Of a stretch of 64,000 nucleotides of DNA, positions 1-11,809 are shown one piece after another. The notes beneath the pieces were generated by a model. The model had not been told where the DNA came from, did not search any database, and saw nothing but the letters and a program-made list of their open reading frames with translations. Source of the DNA: Epinephelus fuscoguttatus (lineage: Eukaryota > Chordata > Actinopteri > Perciformes > Serranidae); NCBI RefSeq assembly GCF_011397635.1, contig NC_064767.1, forward strand, positions 1,368,501 through 1,432,500, read 5' to 3'. Within the stretch, counting starts at the first letter, position 1, and each line of letters starts with the position of its first letter. A program made the position numbers and the translations under genes.

Positions 1-1261
1 GCAGTATCGGTTAGGATGGGAAAGGGGCCAAACTAGAAGATCAAACTATACGTCTAAATAACTTTAAATTAGGGTTAGGGTTAGGGTTGGGGGGGTGTTT
101 ACTGATGTATTACCTAACGTTGCGGAGCACTTTTTTTTAATTCCGACACCACACAGTCACATCTACAGTACACACACAATAATAGAGATGCATTAATTTT
201 GTGGCTGTTAATAAAGAGATTCATGGGGTTGTTTGTTTCGTTCTCCTGACCTGCATGTCTTTTGACGCACTGGTCAAGAATAGCGCTCCTATTTCGTTGT
301 TTTCATTTAGTTTTTAATGACATAAAGGCTGTTTCATATTCTATTCTCCTCCTCTGTATTTATTTATTTTTCTACCTTTATATAATCACGCAGTGATTGA
401 GGTTAAGGCAAGCTCAGCGCCAGGATGAAGTTACTGAGGGAGCGGTTAAAAATTACGAGGGGGCAAATCTTTATTATGCAACATAGGTTCACACAGTGAG
501 TTATAAAGAGAAGCAGATAATGACAGCTCGCTGGTGAAACACAATAAACTGCACGTCTTCTTTCATGTTTGTCTCATGACAGATGGAGCTGACAGACAGA
601 CAGATGGAGCAAGCGGTAAATTGGTATGATAGCTGGTTCAGGGCATATTCGTCCATTTATGAATAAACATGGAGTGGAAACGCTCATGCATGTGCACCAA
701 GCTCCTGTGTTGACATCCCGTCGCTAGGCTACATCTTCTTCTTCTTTTTTTTCTTCTTCTTCTACTGTTTAATGGGGACCCGCGGGACCCAGCGGGACCC
801 AATCCCAATGCAGCCCTCTATGTCAGAGTACAAAAGTTACCCGAGCCATGGCCCCCCTGGCCCCCCCGGTTCCGCGGTCTGTGCTGTGGCTCACACTGAT
901 GTCCGATATGGGTCACTTCAAACATGAATGTGAACAGTGTGAAAAAAACTGGAATTTAGCACTAAATGTTCTTGTTTATTTTTATCTTATATGTTTCATA
1001 TATGTATTGCTTATGAAATGGTATGTTCTTGGCACGTATGATTTTATCTGCTTTGCCTTTTTAAGCACACTGAGTTTATGCTTGTTGTATGTATGTATGT
1101 TGATGTCACCAAAATGCTGTTGCTATGGACACAACATCCTGGCTGCACTCTGTTTTGGACCGCAACACTTACTAGATCGCTGCGATGATACAGATTTCTA
1201 AATTTCCACAGGAAAGCTTGATAGTTCTTAACATACCAGTTCTTGATAATTCTTTACTTAC
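1..1261. other. non-coding left edge, probably intron 1 of GPCR copy D
   Basis: I see no exon here. The stretch lies directly after the splice donor of the copy D first coding exon on the minus strand, so it is probably the start of that gene's first intron. Three TTAGGG units occur at 69-86, too few to call a telomeric tract. A CT-rich run lies near 725-765. The open frame at 848-1201 on the plus strand has no recognisable domain and I do not call it a gene. Confidence 0.5.
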
Positions 1262-1471
1262 CAGTGAATACAGAGCGTAGATGGCCAATAAGGTCAATGG
1301 AAAACCGATCCAGATCACGATCCATGCGATCACATATGAGACTGTTGTTGAAACAGTTTTTATCTTTTTAAACTCTTCAAATGTGGTGTAATTTGCATGG
1401 TCATCATAATAGTAGTCATACAGAAAGGTGTTATTGAAGTCGTAGCTGTAGTGGCTGCCGAAGAAGTCCAT
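1262..1471 (-). CDS. GPCR copy D, first coding exon (partial gene)
   Basis: This exon encodes the extracellular N-terminus and TM1 of a class A receptor of the same family as copies A-C; the rest lies left of the window. The 70 codons start at the ATG at 1471. The exon itself starts at 1486, after an acceptor reading TTAAACAG. It ends in phase 0 with Tyr-Ser-Leu and a GTAAGT donor at 1261-1260, where the other copies also end exon 1. The N-terminus is rich in Tyr and Asp (YDYYYDD around residues 18-24) with N-glycosylation sequons at N13 and N27. TM1 covers roughly residues 43-66 and ends in IYALYSL. The N-terminal sequence is quite different from A, B and C, so this is the most divergent member here. 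Whether the gene is intact cannot be judged. The family assignment rests on TM1, splice phase and orientation. Confidence 0.7.
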
Positions 1472-1834
1472 TCTTCGCAGTGTGACCTGTTTAACAAAGC
1501 AAAGGGCAGCAGGTGTGTCAGCACCTGCTCATCATCTCATCCACTCATGCTGCCAATGCAGGACAATACATATGATATTAAAACTGAACCACTGAGAGAT
1601 GCTTGGCAAAAAATACTGTGATTACTGTTTAAAACATCATATATGCCTCTCAATGACATGCGGAAGACAGTTTGATAATTATAAGACATGTTAATAGAGC
1701 ATGTACACCCACGGGTTAAATGACAAGCATTTTTTGTGTAGGAATAAAACCCAAAGGAATAATAAAGACAAATAAACATGTTCAAGGTAGTTCCTGATTT
1801 ATGAATGCTAAACAATTAAATACTTTGAACTTAC

Positions 1835-1930
1835 TGGTTAAGTGCTGCTGTGCCACGGCTATAAAGTGTAACATAGACCACTGACTGGAAGTTATCTGCA
1901 GTAGTGACAGGGAGAGATAAATTGCACAAC
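1835..1930 (-). other. possible 5' non-coding exon of GPCR copy D
   Basis: On the minus strand a good donor (CTTAACCA then GTAAGTTC) follows at 1834-1833. It lies about 350 bases upstream of the coding exon, as the 5' exons of copies A-C lie upstream of theirs. An AGGAAG run next to a poly-A stretch lies near 1937-1952 and may correspond to the purine-rich promoter block of the other copies. The 5' end is a guess. Confidence 0.3.
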
Positions 1931-3544
1931 TCTGCTTCCTCCTTTTTTTTTTTTTGCTCACTTTTATCTGAAGCAGGCAGCACCTCCTTCACTTTACTAC
2001 TTAACAGCAAAGCCTCCGCCCTCCATGGTTCAAAGTATAAAAAAAATTGATTGTAATAGTTCCTTAAAATACACTAAATGATCAATTTGGAAGTCTGATT
2101 AATAAATAAAATTAACTGCAAACAAAATGTCCATATCAGTAGTAGCGATAGCAGGATTTTGAAGTTTAAGACACAATGCAATATGAAATAGACAGCAAGT
2201 ATGATTCAAAAACATTTATTCAAACATAGCAAAATGCGGAAGTAAAAATAAACAAATTTAATTTAAAAATATAAATGAAATCTAAATTATATATATAGAA
2301 ATTTGAAATTCAAACTTTCATACGGTGTCAGTTTTTTACTAACATTTATATTCATTCTCATTCCTTCTCATATTCATTCTAACCTCTTTAAATTTGCATG
2401 TGGCACCTTCTAACATCGATGACACAGCAATTCATTATAATTAATTTATAAACCCGTGGACTTTAAATGCTCAGACATGTTCCAGAAAGATCTCTGCTCA
2501 TGTTCAAAACTTCATGTACATCTAAAACAAGGTTAATTGGCTGAAAGAACAGATAACAAAGAAGTTGGCCAAATCAAAGATGGCCACTCAAAGCTGGGAG
2601 GTTCTACCTGACCACATGTGGACAGTCAGGACAAAGGAACAAAGGAAACATGTGGAGCAGGAACTTTGAGGTCCCACTCTGAGTGTAGTTATGTTGAAAG
2701 CCATTGAGTTTGTGTGTGTGATGTGTTTTGCACAAAAGGTGCTGTGTTAGTAAAAAGAGACGTTTACTTGCATACAAGACTCTGTGTGATGCATTAGCTC
2801 ACTAATAACAACTTAGCTTTGTCAAAGTCAGCTTTCAAATAACCTGACTACAAAGAGATCACAACAACATCAAATCAGCACATGTACATTGACAGACATT
2901 AATAAATGGTCCTGCTTAGCCTGTACAACTGTCCCAATGTTGTGTCTATTTGTTACGTTACCAGTCCATGAATGGAGGGATAGGTTGCTTTGTTGTGCTG
3001 CTTGTTAGCCAGGCTTAGAAGTATTGACGTTACAGTTCAGTCTTTGCGATGCTCGATTCCAGTGGTGCAAGTCAGAGGAAACATGTCACTCTTCTACATG
3101 ATGTTGACTGTGGACACAACCCAATCACCAGCATAAACGTTGGCATTGTAAGTCTCTGAAAACCATGGATACGTTACGTTTGAACATTATTATGTAGCCC
3201 ATATTGAAACTTTACATTTCAACAATGCTGTGGTTGTTTAGGCAAACAATCAATTGGTCATGGTTAGGAAAACATCATGTTTCACTTGAAATGCTCACAA
3301 TGGGTTGTTAAAAACACCACGTCTGGAAACACAGAGACAGTTGGTAAAAACCAGCTGGTGTTGATCTCAAACAGTGGTTTGCTGCTTGGCAGGTGTCTCT
3401 CCTAGGTGCCACGCCATCCTCTCCAGCTACTGATGACAAAGTCAGCTAATATACTGTGTCACTTTGGAAATGTTGATTTGATACGTATGAAACGTATCTG
3501 TGATTTGCAGAAATGTACAATGCCAACACTCTGGTGGACATCAT
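1931..3544. other. spacer between copies C and D
   Basis: No gene is visible. The sequence is AT-rich. A minus-strand AATAAA (TTTATT at 2215-2220) could end the copy C transcript, though it lies 1.3 kb past the stop codon. The part from about 2930 to 3400 has the look of a dispersed fish repeat, with phrases also present in other non-coding parts of the window, but I found no ends. Confidence 0.4.
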
Positions 3545-6500
3545 TTATACTGCTGAACTGCTGGTTTCATTGTTGTCCATTCTGCAACAACACACAGAGG
3601 CCAAGAGCTTGTCTATGGCACCTTTCTTCATGAAAATATACAGAACCAAGTCTGCAAGAGGGCTCAACCTAAGAAAGACAGGAAACAGGCTGTTGAGAGT
3701 ATCGTAAATTGAGAGTCCCTTTGCCAAATACAAAATGACAGTGGGCAGGAACAGCAGCGTGTAAATCAGCAGCACCAGGACCAACATTCCTACTATTCGT
3801 CGTTTTTCATCAGATGGGACCGAGATGGAGGCAGACAGAGCTCTGAGGGTCCCACCCAGGAAGAATATGAGCAGGGGGAGGGGAAGGAGTAAAAAGAAGA
3901 TGGAGACGATTTCTGCAAGCTTATAATGCCAGAACAAGAAAATGAGGAGACAAATAACAGGGTAGACCCAGACCACGACACAGACCAGCACAGAGATCTT
4001 GATGGTTCGTTTGAAGTGGTACCACAGTGGGCAGGCGATGACCAAATACCTGAAATACAAGACAGACACAGCTTCAGAATACAATTGTGAGACATAGAAG
4101 TTGCTCTACACATACTGGACAGACAGTTACCTTTCCAGGGCGATGCACACCATGAAGCCAATGCTGGCAAACAGACAATAGATGTATGTGTGAAAAAAGA
4201 CAATGTATATCGTAAAGTTCTTGGGTCGTTCAACCTCAACGATTATGCAGCAGAGCTGAACAAGGTCAGAAAAGAGAAGGTTGATGATGTAGATCGGAGC
4301 AACGTGATCCTTTCGCACCTGCAGCAAAACAAAAGTTAACCAACAGTTGTAATTTGTTTCTGAACTTCACCTCCTACCACTCCTCCATAAAGCCCAGCCC
4401 TGTGGAGTGTACATCTTAAAGTTGTCTTGTGCAAAGATTAGGGTTGGGACTCTTTAGGATTTTAACGATTCCGATTCCTTACCAATTCCTTCTTAATGGC
4501 CCGATTCCTACATTATATTCATTATACTTGATATATTTAAACAAGTATATACTAAACACAAATGCAATCATACAAAAACTTTATTCTGACTGTTGCACAG
4601 TACAATTAGATGAAAATACACATTTGTGTAGGCTGACCAAACGTCCTCTTTTGCCCGAAATTGCTCGTACATTATCACTGAAATCGTTTTAGTGAACTCT
4701 AGTGTTTAAGATAAGATAGATAAGATATGAAACTGTTTTTGTATTGCATTTTAAATATAAATGAGTGACGTTTACCACGTCATCCAAAAAACTATGTTAA
4801 AATGAAGTAAACAGTTTAATGGAGATGCGAAAGAGCAGGTGGAGGATTTATGGACTGGAAATTACGCATTACATTTTTTGTTATACACTGTTGAGGAGGT
4901 GAAGATACTGTAGATTAATTGTTGTCAGAAGTTAGGGTACTAATCTGAGCAAGTTTGTCCAGAAAGATAGATGCAAATTCATTATATATGTTGAGGAGGT
5001 AAATTCTGAGGGAAGTAATCTCTTTGGATTCATCAGTTCATCCTTAGTGTGAAACAGAAGGGAAGGCCTACTTTAATGTCTCAAACTTTTTCTTTCATTG
5101 TTATAAGACTAGATTGCATTTTTGTAAATTTCATGATTAGCCTGATGAGAGCTTTTGCACTCAGACTTTGTTTTGCATCCTCACATTGTCAGAGTTCCTC
5201 CAGGGCTACATATCCATTTAGTTTCTACTGGTGAAACTTGGTCCAAAATTTGAGAAATCATGACAGAGAAAGCATTTAGCACGTCATCACAGGAAGACGG
5301 GGAAGTTAATGTACACTGGGAATACCCCTGAATAAACATGTCGGCAATGTTTTCATTCATGTGACGCTTCTTCACCTGAGTGGAACAGAGACATGTTGAT
5401 AAAGACCAAAATAATCAGCCAATGCTAAATTTAGTTGCAGTTGCTGTTATTGTCAGTATGTGTATTAAAATCAGCTGCGATAACTGTGCTGTCAACTGTG
5501 TCTGTAGATATCAGTTCACCCAGTTCCTCTGATAAACCCTGTCTAGGTTTAGGAGGGTGATAGAAACAGTAACAGGAGAATTTACTGTCATATTCAAAAG
5601 ATGGATAGTTACAAAAGGAAATGGGTTTACACTTTAAAAAGTCACTATATAAGAGAGAAACCCCTTCCACATCTTCCAGTGGACGTGGGACAATGCAGGG
5701 AACTGTAGTTAGAGGGCGACGCCTTGGTAAGTTCCTCACACCACGTTTGATCGAGCCAAGTTTCTGTTAATAAGAATGCAGGGTAGCACTTTATAATACA
5801 GCCCGTGTTTTACGACGTAACTCCCCGTGTCTTACGGCGTAACTTCCCGTGTCTTACGGCGTAACTCCTCTAAGACCTGCCGGGGTCTTACAGTGGAACT
5901 GCTACTGTCTTATGCTGTCACTCCCAGTGTCTTATAATGGAACTTCATGCGTCTTACCTTGCACTTACTGGGACTTCCCGGGTGACTCTCTGACATCTAC
6001 CATGACATTTTGGGGGAGCCTATATGGTTTAGTTTCACTTATGACTTACAGTGTAACTCGCTATGTCTTACAGTAAAACGTCTTACAGTCCAACTCCTTT
6101 TGTCTTACCATGTAGGCCTACTTATTAAAACTTATAACTATAAAATCAGATATGATTTACAGTTTTAAAATACACGAAAATCATACTGCAATATGTAACC
6201 TGTTTAATCACACAATGACAACTTCAGAGTTATAAAATATCTTTATTCTTTACCACGCAGACACCTGGTACTTACATGCTAAGTGCCCAAGACTTCCTGT
6301 AAGTACCAGGGACCGGGTTGTATTGTAAAGTGCACACTGTTCACCCTTCCTTACCATGCAGGTACCTAGTACTTACACTCTAAGCACCGAGACTTCTGCT
6401 GTACCTACCAGGGACTTTCCCTGTAATTACCAGAGACCTACACTGTACTTATCAGGGAGCGGGCTGTATTATAAATTGCACACTGTTCACCCTTCCTTAC

Positions 6501-8426
6501 CATGCAGGTACCTAGTACTTACACTCTAAGCACCCGAGACTTCTGCTGTACCTACCAGGGACTTTCCCTGTAATTACCAGAGACCTACACTGTACTTATC
6601 AGGGAGCGGGCTGTATTATAAATTGCACACTGTTCACCCTTCCTTACCATGCAGGTACCTGGTACCAGGCAAAGTGCATACTGGTAAACAGTCTCGGGTG
6701 CTTAGAGTGTAAGTACCAGGTACCTGCATGGTAAGGAAGGGTGAACAGTGTGCACTTTACAATACAGCCCGGTCCCTGGTACTTACAGGGGAAGTCTTGG
6801 GCACTTAGCATGTAAGTACCAGGTGTCTGCGTGGTAAAGAATAAAGATATTTTATAACTCTGAAGTTGTCATTGTGTGATTAAACAGGTTACATATTGCA
6901 GTATGATTTTCGTGTATTTTAAAACTGTAAATCATATCTGATTTTATAGTTATAAGTTTTAATAAGTAGGCCTACATGGTAAGACATCAGGAGTTGGACT
7001 GTAAGACGTTTTACTGTAAGACATAGCGAGTTACACTGTAAGTCATAAGTGAAACTAAACCATATAGGCTCCCCCAAAATGTCATGGTAGATGTCAGAGA
7101 GTCACCCGGGAAGTCCCAGTAAGTGCAAGGTAAGACGCATGAAGTTCCATTATAAGACACTGGGAGTGACAGCATAAGACAGTAGCAGTTCCACTGTAAG
7201 ACCCCGGCAGGTCTACTGTAAGACAAGTGAAACTACACAACAGGTTCCTCTAAAATGCCATGTAGATGTCAGAGAGTTACCATGAAAGTCCCAATAAGTA
7301 TATGGTAAGACACGGGAAGTTATGCCATAAGACACGGGGAGTTACGCCGTAAGACACGGGGAGTTACGTCGTAAGACACGGGGAGTTATGCCGTAAGACA
7401 CGGGCTGTATTATAAAGTGCTACCGAATGCAGTCCAGTTTATGAGAGAATCATGTCATTTTTAACAAAATGATGTAATGTTTCGTAAAGCCGTCTGTGAC
7501 AGGGACACAAATTCATGTCTGAGCCATGTGTTTGCTTTCTATTTGCATGTTTTTATTAGTGCGCTGTGCTTTTATTTTACCTTGTGTGTTTTATGATTTT
7601 ACCAGGGTTGCTGTGATTGTTTTATTTTTAGTCCCGTCTGAGGTGAGTTTTTAAAACAGTGGACTTAAACTGTCTTGACCCTGAAAGACAAACCCACACC
7701 CTGAGGCACATGACCTAATTACCTGATGAGTGACAGGTGTCGGGGGAACCTGCTGGACGGACTTTTATTGAGGTAGGGCGAAATAGGAAGAGAGCATGCA
7801 GGTTGCAGCTGACGCTAATTATTTTTAAAAAAAATTTCTAAATGTCTAAATTCATCGTAAAGCGTGCGGCACTTCAGTTGCTCGGCCTCGCCATACATCT
7901 TTGGAATAGAAGGAGAAGTCAGATCGGTGGGCAGAATCTGGAGGGTTTTACGTCTATCAAGACATCTGGCAGACCTTTTAGGTTTAACTAAGTGTGGTGT
8001 TTTAAGTAGTGCTTCTGTTCTCTACTACACCAACGGGAAGTGTTAATGAGTCTGTCAGGAGGTGACGCCTGCACAAGATTGAAGAGTCAGTTCAGGTGTG
8101 ACCCCACACTGACTTTAAGACACAGGAAGTAAGGGTGCAAAAATGCTTACTCATTTCTGGGTTGTTTTCAGACTCATTGCACCATTTGACCATGACAGTA
8201 CGCTACATCCCAGCGCTCTGACACTTGACCCCCAGCCCATCTAGAGATCCTCTACAGAGAGACACATGACACATACCAGAGAATAAAGAGCACGGATGGC
8301 CACCAGCGTCAAGGGAAGGCCGATACCAATGATTATGTATGTCACCACTTTAATGCTTAATCCAGGTTCTCCATTATAACCGTAGACGGTGGTGATGTTG
8401 CTGTTGTCCTGTGAAGGGTTGTTCAT
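3545..8426 (-). CDS. atypical class A GPCR, copy C
   Basis: This is a seven-transmembrane receptor with coding exons 8426-8277 (150 nt), 4318-4131 (188 nt) and 4049-3545 (505 nt), joined in phases 0 and 2, giving 280 residues. Exon 1 holds the N-terminus (N10 sequon) and TM1; exon 2 holds TM2 (NLLFSD) and TM3. The E-R-Y motif is formed across the second junction. Exon 3 holds TM4-TM7, with Trp in TM4, LLPLP in TM5, FLP in TM6 and ADLVLY in TM7, then a CCC run and a short tail. Two differences from A and B stand out. The ancestral start has become CTG, so translation would begin five codons later. The tail also ends about 30 residues early at a TAA where A and B have TCA. Intron 1 is nearly 4 kb and full of mobile elements. 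Ligand and function are unknown; fish annotations often give loose proton-sensor-like names to such receptors, which I cannot verify. Confidence 0.75.
4430..4720. repeat. probable dispersed repeat in intron 1 of copy C
   Basis: The stretch beginning near the phrase GGGTTGGGACTCTTTAGG resembles a widespread fish interspersed repeat that I recall only in general terms. No inverted ends or target duplications are obvious. The rest of the intron up to 5430 has no coding signal. Confidence 0.3.
5431..5773 (-). mobile_element. LINE endonuclease-domain fragment
   Basis: Minus-strand translation gives a degraded piece of a LINE ORF2 endonuclease. A YHPPKPRQG-like block is followed by a STVIAADFNTH motif, matching the YRPP and GDFN motifs of the APE-type fold. 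Upstream, in broken frames, the sequence reads like a TETWLD motif. The fragment continues beyond the foldback insertion, at about 7433-7490. It is 5' and 3' truncated and not functional. Confidence 0.7.
5774..7432. mobile_element. 1.64-kb foldback DNA transposon with 8-bp target duplication
   Basis: The element spans 5782-7424. Its ends are inverted copies beginning GGTAGCACTTTATAATACAG, and the same eight bases (GAATGCAG) flank it at 5774-5781 and 7425-7432. The arms are roughly 700 bp and near-identical: translating 5855-6076 forward and 7011-7220 reverse gives the same peptide over about 68 residues. Short TTAC/GTAA-rich motifs repeat inside each arm. The left arm also has a block of about 146 bp repeated in tandem (starts 6331, 6478, 6624). 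No transposase is present. An 8-bp duplication suits hAT-like elements, but long sub-repeated arms recall foldback or Mutator-like elements; I leave the class open. Confidence 0.88.
7491..8276. other. rest of copy C intron 1
   Basis: No gene is seen. The part near 8090-8270 resembles 31570-31790, the equivalent place after exon 1 of copy A, with shared phrases around CTGACACTTG and CCCCCA. That supports descent from one duplicated unit. Confidence 0.4.
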
Positions 8427-8456
8427 GTTTAAATCTTCCAGTCTTCAGAATGAAAC

Positions 8457-8890
8457 CTGTAGATGAAGAGATCAGGTTACAGAAAGGCAGCATGTTGTTA
8501 CCCAACATTGTTCAGTGACATCACCAACGCCATAAGGCCTCGCTACTCGTCAAACGAACCTCTGCTCTCTGATTCTGGATGAGGAGGGTTACATGACCGT
8601 GAACCATCTGCGTTATCGTCATGTGCAGGTTGTTCTCTCTGACTTGTTGACCTTTACCAATATATCATGAAAATGTTTCAGGGACCTCTGTTGCTGTCTG
8701 TCTCTGCTGTCTCCTCTCAACAACTGACTGTAGCGGGATTTACATGTGTGTGTCAGCTCTATGCAGAGCCTACACTGCTGTGAGCATTTACACCTGTGTG
8801 GTGGTGTGTCTGTGTCACTCTGCAGTTACACCTCCAACACACTGGGTGGCCGTGGGGTTTCTGTGAAGTGCTGTAAAGTTTACTTGATTC
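8457..8890 (-). other. 5' intron of copy C, conserved among GPCR copies
   Basis: This lies just upstream of the exon 1 acceptor (AG at 8458-8457). Around 8560-8600 it carries a block with GATGAGGAGG and TTACATGAC that recurs upstream of exon 1 in copies B (24880-24900) and A (33010-33035) and near the relic exon (26675-26695). It is duplicated intron sequence and may hold a regulatory site; no coding potential is evident. Confidence 0.45.
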
Positions 8891-9035
8891 AAAACACACA
8901 CTCAGCACACACTCAGCACACACTCAGCACACATTAAACACACATTAAACACACACTCAACACACACTAAACACACACTCAGCACACATTAAATGCACAC
9001 TAAACGCACACATTAAACACACACTAAACACACAT
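8891..9035. repeat. ACAC-rich short tandem repeat
   Basis: Irregular repeats of ACACACTCAGC, ACACATTAAAC and ACACACTAAAC types in units of about 10-14 bases. It lies in the 5' intron of copy C, directly before the 22-bp minisatellite. Confidence 0.8.
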
Positions 9036-9174
9036 GCTGCTTTCATGACTGCCCAGAAGTACCTGGACAGCCGAGCCGTGGCGGCACGCAGGTACGTGAC
9101 GTGTCAGGAGAAACGAGCCGTTCACATTTCTCTCTTTGTGGCAGGTAACGTTTCACAAACCTCAGCGCACTTTA

Positions 9175-9988
9175 GGGACTGTTCTTTACTTATGAAGGGA
9201 CTGTTCTTTACTTGTGAAGGGACTGTTCTTTACTTATGAAGGGACTGTTCTTTACTTATGAAGGGACTGTTCTTTACTTATGAAGGGACTGTTCTTTACT
9301 TATGAAGGGACTGTTCTTTACTTATGAAGGGACTGTTCTTTACTTGTGAAGGGACTGTTCTTTACTTATGAGGGGACTGTTCTTTACTTGTGAAGGGACT
9401 GTTCTTTACTTATGAAGGGACTGTTCTTTACTTATGAAGGGACTGTTCTTTACTTGTGAAGGGACTGTTCTTTACTTATGAAGGGACTGTTCTTTACTTG
9501 TGAAGGGACTGTTCTTTACTTATGAGGGGACTGTTCTTTACTTGTGAAGGGACTGTTCTTTACTTATGAAGGGACTGTTCTTTACTTGTGAAGGGACTGT
9601 TCTTTACTTATGAGGGGACTGTTCTTTACTTGTGAAGGGACTGTTCTTTACTTATGAAGGGACTGTTCTTTACTTGTGAAGGGACTGTTCTTTACTTGTG
9701 AGGGGACTGTTCTTTACTTATGAAGGGACTGTTCTTTACTTATGAAGGGACTGTTCTTTACTTATGAGGGGACTGTTCTTTACTTGTGAAGGGACTGTTC
9801 TTTACTTATGAAGGGACTGTTCTTTACTTATGAAGGGACTGTTCTTTACTTATGAGGGGACTGTTCTTTACTTGTGAAGGGACTGTTCTTTACTTATGAA
9901 GGGACTGTTCTTTACTTGTGAAGGGACTGTTCTTTACTTATGAAGGGACTGTTCTTTACTTATGAAGGGACTGTTCTTTACTTGTCAG
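9175..9988. repeat. 22-bp minisatellite, 37 units
   Basis: The unit is GGGACTGTTCTTTACTTATGA plus one A or G. Unit starts are spaced at exactly 22 bases from 9175 to the last unit at 9967, so 37 units fit without any insertion or deletion. Variation is almost confined to two sites near the unit end (TATGAA, TGTGAA, TATGAG, TGTGAG), and variants are interspersed. It lies inside the 5' intron of GPCR copy C and helps explain that intron's length. Confidence 0.97.
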
Positions 9989-11505
9989 GGGAGGAGGGTG
10001 GCTGTTTGATTCTTATTTCATTTATTTATTTTATTTTGATCCCCCTCTATGTTAATCACTTATTGATGCTGTTTTTGAAGTATGAATAAGTCAATAAGTA
10101 ATTTATTCCATTGAAATATCATTGATGTATTATAGAAAAGTGATTTATCTTTTCATAAATGACAAAAGGCACATCTGCCTCATTTTCGCTGTGGTATCAT
10201 GATACTACTCAGAACCATGATACTTTCACTGGTATCGTACTGTGGGTCCCAATTTTGGTACCGTGACAAGTCTCTGGTGACTAAACTTCGCACTGGGGTG
10301 GGTGGGGGGGCCTCCAAGGTCCCTAACCCAGAGTGTCTTGAAACAGCCCTGCCCACAAGTACATTGTATAAATTAGCCTAGCAGCTAGCAGAGATTTGCT
10401 CTGCTCATATTTCAGCCAGGATAAATCACACACAGTGTGTGGAGGCTTTATTGTCTCCACAATTTATTGTTTCTTATCTGTGAAATTAAAGTAAATCAAA
10501 GCTTTGTTTCCACTGAGGGAAATGGTTTCAGCTCACAGAGACAGACAGGAGGTCTGCGTCACTGTGACACTGTGGAGTTACATTTCTGGGGAGGTGCACG
10601 TCAGGCTACAGTGTCGATTCAACGCAGAGATATAAATCCCGCATAACATGTTATCAAACATAGTGTCACAACACACAGATCTTAAGCATATCTCAGCTGC
10701 CATCATTTCCTGAACAGCTACAAACATCAGTGAAAAGACCTCTCAGCGGATTCATACTGACTCAGAACAAGTCATATTAAACATATTAAAAACCTTTATA
10801 AGCATGTTGTAGTCATATATAGAATCTGTACCTGAAATTTCTAAACTACATTGTTGTGTATTTATTTCCTACCAATATTGCATGTGCTCTCCCCATTTTT
10901 TATTTGTTCATTCTTCCTTCACCAAATTGAATTCAAAATACTGTTTCTTTTTTGCCTGTTTTAACCCTTTTTGCTTTTTTTCAGTCTTTGTTACAGTCAC
11001 ATACTTCAAATTCTGAGGCTTTAAGGGAAGAGTGAAGAAATGAAAACAACATCAGTTTGTGATGGAAATTATTATCGAAAGGTTATCAACAATATAATGG
11101 AAATTATGAAATTCTGTAAAATCTATGCAGCATTTAACACTTATCTAATGGAAAGCTTTAGGCCACTGTATTATGTGGAGAGAATGTGAAGCAATCCGTC
11201 GGGATATCACAAGCACAAGTGCCTCACATGACGTTTAGTCTTTGTCAAGAAATGTCAAGAAGGTGCATGACAGCTGCTTCACTGCCATGTTGTTTGTTTG
11301 TTGTAAATTTTCTTACAGGGAAATCGAAGCACGAGAACGGTGCTGTTTTGTCGACTGCATTTGACGAGCCTCTTGGTTCACTGTCTATCATAAGTGTGCT
11401 GGAGTCATGATCGATAGGTGCAAAGACTTTTAACAGTGCAATGCATTCATGATGAGGGTTGTTTAAAAATAACCGATTAAAAAGTCGCAGTGATTGCAGA
11501 CATAA
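9989..11505. other. intronic DNA of copy C without genes
   Basis: No exon could be supported. A stretch at about 10190-10290 with several GGTATC/GATACT phrases looks like a degraded dispersed repeat. The remainder is AT-rich unique-looking sequence. Confidence 0.4.

Positions 11506-11805
<300 letters not shown>

Positions 11806-11809
<4 letters not shown>

Noticed and set aside
69-92. TTAGGG repeats as an interstitial telomere
   Set aside because: Only three exact units; easily explained by chance or slippage.
848-1201. 117-codon plus-strand open frame with hydrophobic stretches
   Set aside because: No known domain, composition follows AT-rich DNA, and it overlaps the presumed intron of copy D on the other strand.
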